A stretch of DNA of 64,000 bases, from the NCBI RefSeq assembly GCF_963678635.1, contig NC_087063.1:23814701-23878700 (forward strand), given 5' to 3'. The position numbers were made by a program, and so were the translations under genes. The notes below the pieces were generated by a model. It saw only the letters and a list, made by a program, of their open reading frames with translations, was not told where the DNA came from and made no database searches. Within the stretch, counting starts at the first letter, position 1. Every line of letters starts with the position of its first letter. The DNA is from Symsagittifera roscoffensis. Lineage: Eukaryota; Xenacoelomorpha; Acoela; Convolutidae. Below are positions 10,930-21,470 of the stretch, piece after piece.

Positions 10930-11035
10930 ATCATAATTTGCTGCGAGCTTGTAGACGGGTCAATTTTCTGCAGATCAACTACCGATTGAGCATAACCGCG
11001 TTGCTTTGTCATGGCGTCTTTCCTTTTAGCTTGAC
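10930..11035 (-). CDS. Amine GPCR, proposed ICL3 linking exon
   Basis: A pyrimidine-rich acceptor ending TTTTTTTTACAG precedes GTCAAGC. The first two bases complete the codon left by the TM5 exon (A plus GT gives Ser), then 34 codons stay open: QAKRKDAMTKQRGYAQSVVD and on to a Ser/Gln-rich end. A possible donor AT|GTACGT leaves two codon bases, which is exactly what the terminal exon at 8478-8916 needs. The composition is polar and basic as expected for ICL3. The frame stays open well past this donor, so the exon could be longer, with a different end. Without it the TM5 and terminal exons do not join in frame. Confidence 0.5.
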
Positions 11036-11329
11036 CTGTAAAAAAAAACAATTATAGCATTGAATCAAAATAGTCTGCAATTAGCCACAGAATGCTTCAA
11101 CCACATTGGTTTAAGAAAAAAACTTCAAAAACAAGGAACTTTTCTTTCAAATATATTTCAAAGTTTTATCTGTAATTTCAGTTTCACTGATTTAAAAAAA
11201 AAGGCAATTGAATTGATTGAAAAATTTCAAATGTGCAAAAAAAGTAATCGCTGAAACATCCTATAAATTGTAGAAGAGCTAAATTGAGAAGACAATTTGA
11301 AGTTTTGTGTGAGTTTTGTGTGAGTTAAA

Positions 11330-11690
11330 AAAGTGAAATTTTTATTTTTGTTTGCAATTCGAATCACAACTAAAGAAGCTTTAATTTGCTACTGTTGACC
11401 CCAGCAAGTTTTCTCCGAGGTAGTCAAATCGGCCGCAAAAAACGCCAGTGTTCGTTTCCGCTTTGGTCTGAATTTTGTGTTTCTCTGACTAATTTACACG
11501 GAGGATTGGGTGAAACAGTTGAAAGAAATCGTTTTTACTCATTTTGATATTTTTTTCTACCTGATTCAATCCGCTCCCACCACCAAAAAAAGTTGAAAAA
11601 AAAACCGATTTTTTTTTCGAAATTTTGTTTATTGTTTTCAGTAGAATACTGAGACCGTGATCGGAACATCCGTTGTTACTTGCTCAGCTT
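11330..11690. repeat. Old W-like remnant
   Basis: The left part has AATTCGAATCACAACTAAAG, like the mid-part of W copies. The right part has ACCGTGATCGGAACATC followed by TGTTACTTGCTCAGC, which is the position where W has its hairpin. The hairpin itself is not kept. The identification is tentative. Confidence 0.35.
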
Positions 11691-11736
11691 CATTTATTTT
11701 ACTTAAAAAGATCTATTTTTTTTTTAAATTACTCAC

Positions 11737-12204
11737 TCGGAGCAGTTATGTGTATCTGGGGCACTTGCAGTGAACCGTTTGAAGCTCTAGCCGACCGAAC
11801 ACCAGAAGCACTGCTGGAATCCGACGGTACGTTCAAATGCTCGCTAAGTTTTGGATCAATGCTGTTAGGACTGGATAAATTGTCTGCTCTCGGGTCTTTG
11901 AGCGTATCTTTCTGGCCGGTATTGTTTGCACTTCTTGAACGGTTGGTCGAAGTAGTTGCTCTTGGGTTCGCTGATTCCAGACCGTAAGCTAAATTCATGT
12001 TGCGCATTAAATACGTGCTCAGGAATATCTTTTTCTCGCGGTTGCGTCGCCGTAACTCGGAGCATTTCCGGTAGATCAAACCGTAGAGGACGAATATGAT
12101 GAGTATGGGGATCCAGAAAGATATGACTGAAATGAGGACATTGGCAACCACCACTTCCGTGTAGGGAACCTCACACGTGTTTCGCTTCAGTGTTGAGTGG
12201 CCAG
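11737..12204 (-). CDS. Amine GPCR, exon for ECL2-TM5-ICL3
   Basis: Acceptor TTTTTTCAG, two bases closing a codon, 155 codons, one base, then the strong donor GTGAGT. Residue 10 is the Cys in RNTCEVPY, placed as the extracellular loop 2 cysteine that pairs with TM3 in this family. TM5 is about residues 17-43, with Pro in FWIP and Tyr in VLYGLIY at the positions conserved in amine receptors. YRKCSELRRRNREKK is the basic TM5-ICL3 junction that contacts G protein. The remaining roughly 100 residues are Ser/Asn-rich ICL3, long as in muscarinic and related receptors. GC content is clearly above the flanks. The exon that should carry TM3-TM4 upstream was not found. The long plus-strand frame 11673-11987 is its shadow. 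Confidence 0.9.
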
Positions 12205-12464
12205 CTGAAAAAAAAACTACAAAAGTACAGAAGACATTTTTTGTTTCAATTGTTGTGATAAACTCATTAAACAGTTTCAGAGAAGAGGAGGAATACCGAC
12301 CAAGCTGATTATCAAAAGAATGATGTGGTGCTGGAATATGATGTTTGAACACTGAGATTACAAGATCAGACCCTCTTCCTCAAGCAAGATAACAAGTGCC
12401 TTTGCTTTAATTACAGCACTTGTTAAGAAGAATAAAATGCAACCCGGGTTGAGGTGTTTGACTT

Positions 12465-12745
12465 ATGTTTCGACCGAGTTTGGTCGAATACACGGATGTT
12501 GTTCGACCCAAAATCCGTGGTAACAGCCCTTTCCGTCGAACTTAATTACGAAACATAGTCGAAAACATGGTCGAAACATAGTCAAAAAATTTTCGAGTCA
12601 TGGTCGAACCCAAACGAAATTAAAGTATGGCCAAAACATGGTCGGACATAAAGTATGGTCGAAACATAGTGAGCACAAGCACACAAAGTGTGGTCGAAAC
12701 ATGGTCGAATACAGTCTCGAAACATAGTCGAACTCAGGAAATGGG
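12465..12745. repeat. Minisatellite array, left block
   Basis: Degenerate short units built on ATGGTCGAAACATAGTC recur about a dozen times with variable spacing. Confidence 0.75.
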
Positions 12746-12974
12746 CTACACATGATCTTAGACAAAAGTCTGAAAAGCAATATTTTGCCGAAAGAAGTAG
12801 CGAATAAAGAAATGTTGATCTATTGAACAAAATTCAAACTTTTGACACATCCAAATTGAACAACTCGATTACTAAAAAAATTAAATTTAGACATATCAGA
12901 ACAAAAATATTCAGCTTAATTTACAAGTTGGTGGTGATCATTTTTTGAATTGCATAAATGACACAGATTCTGAA

Positions 12975-13475
12975 AACAGATTTGATCAAAACATAGCCAG
13001 TTTTTGTCGAATCCGTCAAAACATAGCACGCTTGGGTCGAATAAAAATTCACTTGATAGAATCCTACCCGGTTTGGGTCAAAATGGTGAAAAACAAAACG
13101 CTTTGGTCGAATCAGTCGAACACATTTTCCTTCGGTTGAGTGGTAAAAATAGCCAGTTTGGTTCGAGTTGGTCACAATTTAGCACGCTTGGGACAAACAC
13201 AGTCAAACACATTTTCCTTCGGCCGAGTTGGTCGAAACACAGCCAGTTTGGGTCAAAATGGTCAAAAGAGAGCACGCTCGGGTCGAATACAGTCGAGCAC
13301 AATTTCTTTCAATCGAGTCTGCCGAAACATAGCACGCTTGGTTCGAACAGAGTCGAACACATTTTGCTTCGTCGATTTGGTCGAAACATAGCCATTTCAA
13401 GTCGAGTCCGTCAAAACAAAAACATTTTTGGTCGAGTCGGTTTAAACATAGCTATTTAATGTCGATTCGATCGAA
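12975..13475. repeat. Minisatellite array, right block
   Basis: Longer compound units of roughly 85-90 bp: AGCACGCTTGGGTCGAA, then CGAACACATTTTCCTTCGG, then GGTCGAAACATAGCCAGTTT, then GGGTCAAAATGGTC. About five degenerate units are visible. It shares the GGTCGAAACATAG core with the left block. Confidence 0.78.
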
Positions 13476-13501
13476 ACTTAACACGAACACCTCAACACGG
13501 G

Positions 13502-14029
13502 AAGAAAAAACATTCAAACAACATCGAAAGTTGATGGCAACAATTATCCTTGCCAAACAAGGAATTGCATCCAAATAACTAATTCAAGGAAATCGTCAAA
13601 AACATTCAGGAAGTTTTGGCCAATTCAAACTTTAGCCAAGATAATCAACAGGAACAAATGGACTGCAACTTGAATCGTTTTCGGAGATTGAGCCACAGAA
13701 GCTACTACAAGATAATTGGCATTGAAAAAACTAATACGACAATAAGAAATTCTCAGAAATAAACGGAAATCATCTAATAATACCGATCGATGAATTTAAA
13801 CCTCAGCAACCAGCAAAAGATCTCGCCAGACCAATGTAGACTGGTTTAATTGGCGAATTGAAAATTTGCGGTCTCGAAAAAAAATCGTGAAAACTGTGAC
13901 TAGAGTTTTACAAAAAATGCCAACAAACCTTTTGTGCAATTGCGGCTGTGACAGGAAAATTAAAAAAAAATCATCAGCAAACGGTTTTTTATTATGAATT
14001 TATTCCATTAATATTTTTAATAAACATTA
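13502..14029. other. Unassigned DNA
   Basis: Moderately AT-rich, with no frame, splice pattern or repeat match that I can support. Confidence 0.4.
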
Positions 14030-14240
14030 GTAGGATTGCCAGAAAAATTTTAAAATAGTTTAAAACTTTTCACTGTTTTCGAAAATTTACCTATCTTTTT
14101 TAAAATTTGAATTAAAATGAGTCTGAACGGTTCACGTAGGCTCGAAAAATCATTTCTAAGAACGATACTTTTAGATGTGACCCATAAAATTAATATTACA
14201 TGCCAAATTGTGCTCTGGTTAGGCGCACAATTTTGGCGCA
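14030..14240. repeat. Q repeat, copy 1
   Basis: It matches 19505-19735 along about 210 bp, including TTGCCAGAAAAATTTTAAAA, GAACGGTTCACGTAGGCTCG and CTGGTTAGGCGCACAATTTT. It is dispersed, non-coding and of unknown class. Confidence 0.8.
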
Positions 14241-14249
14241 CAAGAAGAT

Positions 14250-15030
14250 AGTAGGGTCGATAATTGCAGCTCGCGACCTGTTTTTTTCTAAATAATTCTA
14301 GTGGATCTTTTAAGAAAAAATTCTCAACTCTGAATATTTATATAGTAAAACTTCAATTGTCGATCCACAAACAGTTTGATTTTTGGAAAAATTGTACTAT
14401 TAGTGATTACCCACCGCAAAAAAAAAACTAGAAAAAATCTATTTAAATCTCTTACAGCAGAATACACAATGGATTACAACTTTTTGCCGAATAAGTTAGA
14501 GCTCTTATTTATCAACGGTCTTATTGTATCTAGAAGACATTATTGGGTTCATGTGGTGTAAGATACATCCCTCTGCTTGCAGATTAAAAAGAGTTTCTCA
14601 TATGGCTCGTTCTTAGGTCCGCTGAGTTTTCCGCTACTCATCAATAAAAATCTAAATGTATTAACTTCAAAACGTTTAGTTTTAGACTTACATTTTTTGA
14701 TTTAATAAGAAGTTGTTTTTTTAAACGAAACTTTAAATTCTCATAAGACTACATGAAAACAAATTGGGCTGTTTCCACAAGCTTCCAATTTTTTATGTTT
14801 CTCTTGGCCATCTGTTCTTCTTCAAACTTTTTGACAATTTATAATTTAAAAAAATTCAGGTTCTGAAAGTACATTGCAAGCGTCAAAAAGTTGCGAGCGA
14901 GGATGGTGTAGGATATAATATTGAAAACTCTATTTTTCACCTTATCAATTCAGTATGGCTTTCTTCTTATGCATACCAATAATTTTTAAATCTCAATTCT
15001 TATGTTCAATGCAAGAAAAATTTGAATTAG
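14250..15030. repeat. X repeat, copy 1 (forward)
   Basis: The reverse complement of this block recurs at about 32135-32897 and 36485-37250. Landmarks are AGCTCGCGACCTG, GATTACCCACC, TTGGGTTCATGTGGTGTAAG, GGCTCGTTCTTAGGTCC, AAGCTTCCAATTTTTTATG and GAGGATGGTGTAGGATA. It is about 780 bp with no coding capacity and no clear terminal repeat. Confidence 0.85.
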
Positions 15031-16643
15031 CTATTTGTAGAAAGATATTACTTTGACGCGTGTTTTACTAATATTCAGAAGATCTATATGCGATCTTCTG
15101 AATATTCTGGATTTTTTGGATTTTACTCTCTGAGAATTTTCAGAAAAACAATTCTTTTTCTACACTGAGAGATCATGCTTGCTAATGATTCCTAATTTTT
15201 GCTGGCAATGAGTGAAAACAAGCTTTTACCAAAAATTCTGCCAAAAAAAAATTTTTTTTGTACAACAATCATGAAAATTTGCCAGACGTTCATAGCTACA
15301 GATTCATAGATTGAATGCATTGCAACCTTAGTTTAAAAAATAGTTCTCAGATTTTTGTGTTTTTGAGTCTGCAATTGTGAAGAAAAATAAACAGAAAATA
15401 ACTAATCATTTTTTTGTTTTCACTACTCAGTTTTAAAATTAAATTCATTATATCGCTGTTTTAACAAGAAAAGTTTTAGCCATAGATTATCTCACTAAAA
15501 AACAGACGAGAACAACATATAAAGTCATGTGTTACGTTTCCCAATTTATTTTGATTTATAATTAAAATCTGAGATATTTAATTTTTTACAAGATGTTTTA
15601 TTAGATGTTTATTGGACTTCTTTATACTTGTTTTAACTAAAAGATTTTTACTTTTCTGTTTGTGTCCTAATCAATGTTTGTGTCCTAATCAATACTAAAT
15701 TCTTATTGAGCATACCGTATGCATTAAATATCTTCTTCTTTTCAAAGCCTACTTTTGAAAAAGAAGTCGATTTTTCTAGCTCACCCTGAAAAGGCATCCA
15801 CTTTGGGTGAAAACTTCTGAGGCGCAGGCAATTTTTTTGCCAAATTGAACCCTATAACTTTTTGCCCAATGAAGCTACCTTTTATGGCTGTTTTCCCATT
15901 CAAATTTAGTATGAAATGGCGCTAAAGGATACTGTATTTAGTTTTTCGAGATGTTTGAAAGAAAATGGGTACCTGTAAGATAGGACTAAATATGAAGGAG
16001 TCTAATTCCTTATGGGAGCGAGTCAACCGCCCCTCCCCTTTATTCGCCCCTAAAACTCAAAAAAAGAAAATTTGACAAATGAGGTTTTTTCTAATCGCTC
16101 GCTGCATTCCTAAATCCCATCAACTTCACTCAGGACATATGATAACTCATTCTGGAATAGAATAAAATAAAAACAACCCTTTAACACGGCCACGAATCAA
16201 ATGAAGCTAGAGCAAAATTAATAGTAAAACTCATTCACAATGCTAAAGTTTTCCCAAATCAATTTTATCCTTACGCAATTTATGGTCAACTGGCGGCCAA
16301 TTAGGAAACTTTACGACTATGCAGTTCTTCTTTATATGAACTAAACAGAACATTTTTTTAATTAATAAAAATCAAAATAAGGCAAAAGGAACGGCCGAAA
16401 GCTGAGCTCTCGTTATGTAGTTTAGTTTACTTTTTGGGTTCTCCACGAAAAAAAATCGACGAAAAAAAAACATTCCTTGAATTAGTTTAAGCTGCGGATC
16501 AGAATTTAATACTTCCCCAATATTTATTTAAGTCCAGATAGGCTCCCAGCGTTTGCGAAAATTTTATTTTTTTGCTTTTTTCCAAATTCTTTTCAGTTTT
16601 TTGTGCCTGAGGAGCGAGGGTAGCAAAAGTTGTAGGAATAATG
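15031..16643. other. Unassigned DNA with small repeats
   Basis: It contains a perfect hairpin at 15070-15106, an 18-bp direct repeat (TTTGTGTCCTAATCAAT twice, about 15659-15693) and a C-rich track near 16020-16045. No gene was seen. Confidence 0.45.
15070..15106. repeat. Perfect short inverted repeat
   Basis: The arms AATATTCAGAAGATC and GATCTTCTGAATATT are exact reverse complements around a 7-base loop. No known element was recognised around it. Confidence 0.8.
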
Positions 16644-16897
16644 GGATCTACTTAACAATCTCCACTCCTTTCAAGAAAGGGGGGGGGGATTGTTAAGTAG
16701 ATCAAAATGGTCGATTTTTCGACCAATCAGAATGCAGTAAAATTAGAATTCTCAATAAAAAGCCCAGTACTAATTTACTGTATTCATTTATAGGGGTGGA
16801 GATTCTTAAGAAGGTACCATAGGGGGGGGGGGAGGGGTGGGGAGAGATTGTTAAGTAGGTACCATAGGGGGAGGGGGGAAGATTGTTAAGTAGATCC
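16644..16897. mobile_element. V-family MITE, second complete copy
   Basis: GGATCTACTTAACAATC at left and its reverse complement at right are flanked by GAATAATG at 16636-16643 and 16898-16905, an 8-bp target duplication as in the 9230 copy. Like that copy it has an internal hairpin after the left end and the phrase TTCGACCAATCAGAATGCAG. The right end is repeated once (two GATTGTTAAGTAG ends separated by a G run), so it is slightly longer. Confidence 0.88.
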
Positions 16898-16914
16898 GAA
16901 TAATGTAGTGTTTA

Positions 16915-17903
16915 TAGTTCCGACGTTCGATACGAAAATAACGGAATATTTGTGCTCGGGTGGGTTTTTTTTCTTCAGACAAATTTCGACTTTTTAACCA
17001 GCCATTTTTGACGGAATTTTTTTATATCATTCAAAAGGTATTGTTGTCGTGAGCTTAAATTTGAAAAGATATTTCACCTGTGATCTTTTTTCAAAAAGTT
17101 ATGAGGGTTTAAAGATTACCATTTTGGCTAATTTGGGACAATTAACGCGCGATATATTTCGCGCTATTAACGCGTAAGCGGAGATTTAATCCATCTTAGA
17201 AATCGTTCCAAATTGGTTGAAAGACGCTTATTTGCCATAATTGATTTGTTTAAAGGAAGAAATCTATTCTTTTGTAGTTTATATGGGGGCCTAGGAAATT
17301 AGACGATAAGCAAATTAGACGGATGCTACAAAAACGAAATTAGACGGAATTTATTTTTTACAGATCTGGCATTTTAGACGAAAGGGAAAGGGCCAACAAA
17401 ATTTTTTCTTAAGAGTCAAGTTTCACAAATACAAAAAGAACATAAAATGTCAATACCTATCAAAACAATTAGTTTAAATGAACATAAAATGTCAAATCTG
17501 AATATTACAGGAGAGTTTTGAATTGAACAAATTATGCATGATTGACTTGTAAAGTTTTTGGCCACCGAAATTGAACTGTTGTCTACAAACAATTTTATTT
17601 TTCTAACGCAATTTGTGTGCAGAAAATAATTTCTCTCACTTTCGTCTATTTTCTCACAATTGCAGTTTTGCAAAACCGTCTAATTTCCTTTTAAGTACCT
17701 CCGTCTAATTTGTTTATTGTCTAATTTCTCAACCCCCGTTTATATGGCGTGTGGGGGGGGGGGGTGATTTTCATGGATTTAGATTTTTTTTTCATTTTTT
17801 TTAAAATTTAATTTGTTAATGATATTTATGTTATTACTGCTCCATAAACCTTAAAAGGCAGTCGGAACATTCAGGGCTTCGCCCTGATACGAGCAGTCTC
17901 GTT
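16915..17903 (+). mobile_element. Y element, with a DNA transposon inserted in it
   Basis: It starts at a variant AGTTCCGACGTTCG, carries all internal Y landmarks, and ends with the subterminal inverted copy GTCGGAACATT, the hairpin CAGGGCTTCGCCCTG and GAGCAGTCTCG before TTT. Removing the 17286-17737 insertion and its duplicated target leaves about 530 bp. It abuts the V element's target duplication on the left. Confidence 0.85.
17286..17737. mobile_element. TIR element inserted in Y
   Basis: The two ends are inverted copies of a roughly 60-bp sequence built around GAAATTAGAC and GCAAATTAGACGG. The flanking host target is duplicated as GTTTATAT (17278-17285 and 17738-17745), or 10 bp if the following GG is counted. 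An 8-10 bp duplication fits hAT-like or Mutator-like insertion. The frame 17416-17673 inside it is not protein-like. Confidence 0.82.
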
Positions 17904-17988
17904 TGATTCATGCTTAAAACTACACCCCCTCTGTTTGCCATTGGACGGCAGAGGATTAAAAAACCGACATCTCAAATTTCAGTTTTAT

Positions 17989-18407
17989 CTATTTATCATC
18001 GCATTCTTTCATCATCGCATTCAGAGCAATTATAATCACATTCACTGAAACGCCCGTCAAATCAGATTTGTGACTGGCATTTTCATTGAAGAAATAAGAT
18101 TGTTTAGGATTGGTAGAAAAAGCATATTTTTGCTGATTTCCGAATAGCTCCCACAAAAGTTCAATTTCACTGAAATCCTGCCTTCTATTTTTGTATGTAA
18201 CCAAGGTTATAGTTCTAATGAAATGTTTAGTTTAATTCCAAGCTCATTAGAATTTAAACGAGAGCAATCAAAATAAAAAGGCTTTGAGGATATGACTGAA
18301 AATAAAATCAGCAAAAGCCCAACTGAGTCCTTCAAATCGGTTACAACAAAGGCACAGATTGTTCCCTGGGGTTCAATGCTGTCATCTTTTAAGGCTCTTT
18401 GTGCCAC
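17989..18407 (-). pseudogene. Coding-like block, unknown
   Basis: Two adjacent minus-strand frames (18207-18407, then 17989-18204) read as ordinary protein: AQRALKDDSIEPQGTICAFV with VTDLKDS in the first and FSEIELLWELFGNQQKYAFS with NENASHKSDLTG in the second. They are in different frames with a stop between, so this is either two exons or one broken gene. A possible acceptor CTGATTTTATTTTCAG lies inside the first. No family was recognised. The block sits between Y and V-like repeats. Confidence 0.3.
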
Positions 18408-18486
18408 TTGAATCGAAACGAATTAAATTTAATCTCAGTTTCCTCCCAGCCTAATAGCTGTGTTTTTATAAAAAAAAAAGAAAAGG

Positions 18487-18655
18487 GGACCAAAAAGACA
18501 ATCTCCCCTTGAATCAATTTAGGGGGCAGATTGTTCAATTGCCTAAATTTTTTTTCTTTTTCAGCCAATCAAGATTCAGCATTTTGCAAGCTGGTGTTAC
18601 TGCTTGTAATTTCTACTCAATTTTAACAAGGAGATTGTTTACATGGTTAGTTTGA
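18487..18655. mobile_element. Diverged V-like element
   Basis: ACAATCTCCCC and GGGGGCAGATTGT form the same C-stem/G-stem hairpin as the V copies, followed by CAGCCAATCAAGATTCAGC, comparable to ACCAATCAGATTGCAGC there. The termini are too diverged to name target repeats. Confidence 0.5.
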
Positions 18656-18693
18656 TGGGGACACTAAACTGTTGAAAAGGGACAGAAATGGTA

Positions 18694-19195
18694 ACAAAAG
18701 ACTGCTTGTATCAGGGCGACGCCCTGAGTGGGTACCGTGTAAGCAACTGATACGTCAATTATTCGAAAAACAGCTTTACTAGGGCGAACATCCGACATTT
18801 TTCAAAAAGTTGGGCAAAGATCCGATTTCTACCGTTTGCTTAAAAAATGCTATAGTGGTCGATTGAAGGCGAACCGTCGCGGTCGCGCACGTTCTGCGAG
18901 CTTGCCAACAGAGGGAACGCCCCTATATGAAAAACAAAGCCGGTAGGCTAAGTTGGAATCGGATAAATAAGTTGTGTCTTGTTTTTGAAATTCTAACGTC
19001 ATATTATTACATAATTATTATATAAGTTCGGATGTTTGACTTATCGGATGTTTGCCCCAGACCCGCCATGAGTGTTCCGACTGCAATTCATCGTCTATGG
19101 GGTAGTGCTCAATTTGAAATAAAATGCTTACAAAAATGATGAAGTTTTAAGAAAAAGTTAAAACATTCTTACAAAAATTTGATTTTATTAAAAAT
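18694..19195 (-). mobile_element. Y element, minus, 3' part, interrupted
   Basis: Reading from the left, the reversed 3' end appears (AGACTGCTTGTATCAGGGC, hairpin GGGCGACGCCC), then foreign DNA, then GAGTGTTCCGACTGC and the rest of the Y end block (TCTATGGGGTAGTGCTC). GAGTG flanks both sides of the foreign DNA. The Y interior past about 19195 is replaced by a Z repeat. Confidence 0.65.
18779..19060. mobile_element. Short TIR element in Y
   Basis: The left end CTAGGGCGAACATCCGA and the right end, on the other strand, CTGGGGCAAACATCCGA match in 15 of 17 bases. It encloses a short GC-rich track (CGTCGCGGTCGCGCACG). It has no coding capacity. Confidence 0.65.
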
Positions 19196-19197
19196 CA

Positions 19198-19375
19198 TAC
19201 CCTCACAGACATAATTCCTGGGCATAGACATAGTGATAACCACACATCTATATATAATGGCTCGAACTGAACACTGATCGCCGCGGAAACAGTGACTTGT
19301 CCCTCCAAGCATATAATGGTTTGGACCAAACACTGGCCATCGCATAGGTTTCCTGGTTCATAGGTTTTCGGTTTA
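19198..19375. repeat. Z repeat, copy 1
   Basis: It matches 28728-28885, sharing CATAGTGATAACCACACATC, AATGGCTCGAAC, TGTCCCTCC and ACCATCGCATAGGTTT. Both copies lie next to a minus-strand Y remnant at the same place, so Z probably belongs to a Y variant or was inserted in a Y ancestor. Confidence 0.75.
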
Positions 19376-19504
19376 TTGCCATATTGGCTTATGGCAACTT
19401 GGTTGGTCTAAAATCCCGAGTGTTTGGATGCAAATAATAAGGTAACCTAATTTTCCAGTAAAATTTATGTTCGTGCAAACTCTGTCACCACTCCGAGTTT
19501 TATA

Positions 19505-19735
19505 ACATTTTTAATAAACACTTAGTAGGATTGCCAGAAAAATTTTAAAATAAAATTAAAATTTTTGCACTGTTTTCAAAAACTAACCAATCTTTTTTAA
19601 AATTGAATTAAAATGAGTCTGAACGGTTCACGTAGGCTCGAAGTGCCATTTCTAAGAACGATAATTTTAGATGCGACCAATAAAATTATAATTACATGCC
19701 AAACTGTGCTCTGGTTAGGCGCACAATTTTGTGAC
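19505..19735. repeat. Q repeat, copy 2
   Basis: Second copy of the 14030-14240 block, with scattered differences. It ends after GTTAGGCGCACAATTTTGTG. Confidence 0.8.
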
Positions 19736-19814
19736 TTCCAAAATCTAAATGGTTTACACTTATAAAATTTCCGTGGATCCGCGTACAACTACTTGTAATG
19801 TAAATTTTGTCGCT

Positions 19815-20230
19815 TTTTTAGTTTTGTTGCGGATTCTGCAACGAGCAAATATAGGTAGGTATTCCGGATTCTGCGAACGTAAGCGGATTCCGCAAATGTA
19901 AGTCGATTCGGCAATTTTATCCGGATTCCGCTCAATTTGCGGAATCCACTTACATTTTGTGGATTCTGCGTACACTTTGTGGATTCTACGACAGCTTAAA
20001 TTTACTAAACACATATACTGTTATTTCCTTAGAGATTCTACAAACGGTTCCGGATTCCGCAATTTTTGTTGCGGAATCGCAAAGTTGCCTGTTGTGGAGC
20101 GATTTTGAGCAATTTTGTGTTCTAGCTATTTGTCCGTGGAATTGAAAAGAGCAAAGAAGATCAAAAAAAAAATTGCAATGTTGCGGGTTCTACAAGAATA
20201 CTGTTTTTGGCCTGCTGCGGAATCCGCTCA
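19815..20230. repeat. Degenerate tandem repeat of GCGGATTCYGCAA type
   Basis: The core GCGGATTCTGC or its complement recurs about ten times, most densely at 19815-19990, with spacers such as GTAAG and CGTACACTTTG. The frames here (19760-20014 minus, 19957-20145 plus) follow from the repeat. Confidence 0.6.
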
Positions 20231-21470
20231 TAATTCTCAAAACGCACAGTTTGGCCTCAAAATGAAGTTTTTAGATCAACTCAATAGAGTTGACAAAAAA
20301 GCAATTTAGACTCTTGTTTGAGAACCCATTCTCCGGTTTAGGCGACAATTTGAAAAAGTAGGCCATAAATAACTTTTTTATGTGGATAAAATTTTGATTG
20401 TTTCAACTTACTTCAAAATGAGGATTCTTTCAACCAAAAATGAAATTTTTTAAAGTTATCTGATTAAAAGTTTTTAGATTCGAGAAAATTTTTGTTAACA
20501 AGTGTATTTGTGCCAATCAAAATACAACAGTTCTGCGGGTTTTCTGTTATTGCAATTTTTGCCTAATTATGCGTATATATTCAGGATTTTGCTTTTGAGC
20601 ACTATTTCTGCTTTGATTTGCAGTTTTCAAATTTGGCGAGAATGTTTTTGCCAGAAAAAAAAATTGCAGCTAAAAAAACTGCTGTGTTTATTGAAAGTTG
20701 TCCTTTATGCAATAATTTTAATTTTATTTAATTTCAATTTACATGAATTGAATAATTTCGTCTTCATCTTGGATGACAAAACTGTTTTTTTTTTTAATGA
20801 AAGATCTTCGGTGATTGTGTTAATTCCTTAGTGAGTTTTTTTTTTCAAACGCTTCTTTATTTTTTTAACCTGCGACTTAATTGCCAATTTTGAAAACATA
20901 GAAACAAAGCTATAAAACAATTAGCTGCGAAAAATTTAATGAATTCTGAAAATTTATTTTGAAAAAAAACTATTGCGATTTCTTTTTATTCGCCCGTCAA
21001 TTTTTTGATTGACTAATTTGACAGTGAACTTAGAAAACCTAATAAAACAACAGCCAAAGGCGTTAAACGGACGTGAACAACTGTTTCCCCTCTAGAACCG
21101 TATGACCTGTAGAGTAACTACTGTTAGCTCCCAAAACTAAAAAGAGCCCAGTTTCATTTTTCATCTAAAATCTAATTCGCTTATTGTCGAGTTCCAGCTT
21201 AGCCAAAAAATCACCCGCGCTATATAAAATTGATACGTTTTCGTAATTATAAAATAATTTAAGGAGATTTTTGTAGAACTTTATATTAGCTTGCATCACA
21301 TTTGTAAAATTACGAACACAAAAATAGTTGATTTAGTTTGAGCAGAAATGTATATATTTTTTGCTGTTTAAGATCAGCGAACTTCAGCTTTGTCCTTTTC
21401 AAGGATTGTAAATTTTTTTAAAGAAAAATTGCTGATAAAATTCTATACAGTCATGTTAAAACATAATTAA
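20231..21470. other. Unassigned AT-rich DNA
   Basis: An open frame at 20502-20831 is extremely T-rich and starts with GTG; it is not supported as a gene. No repeat family was recognised. Confidence 0.4.

Larger units (their letters stand above)
12443..13501. mobile_element. TIR element filled with minisatellite
   Basis: The left end is CCCGGGTTGAGGTGTTTGAC and the right end, read on the other strand, is CCCGTGTTGAGGTGTTCGTG; both then continue into GTTTCGA. That gives inverted termini of about 35 bp enclosing about 1,060 bp. The inside is dominated by variants of GGTCGAAACATAG in two arrays, with a unique stretch between (about 12745-12960). No clear target duplication was found. Frames such as 13004-13459 are open only because the repeat lacks stops, so they are not called genes. 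Confidence 0.72.

Noticed and set aside
11673-11987. Plus-strand frame of 104 codons
   Set aside because: It lies antisense to the receptor's TM5-ICL3 exon, which has splice sites and domain matches.
13004-13459. 151-codon open frame and its antisense partners as a gene
   Set aside because: It is a translation of the minisatellite; all six frames are open there and the peptide only repeats the unit.
12465-13475. CRISPR-like array
   Set aside because: Units are degenerate and contiguous, without constant repeats and unique spacers, in an animal genome.
16915-17903. Y as a canonical Helitron
   Set aside because: The start is TTGTTC, not TC, most 3' ends are CTTG, not CTRR, and there is an inverted copy of the start near the 3' end; the Helentron/Helitron2 layout fits better.
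20502-20831. 109-codon hydrophobic frame
   Set aside because: T-rich low complexity, GTG start, no motif and no GC rise.
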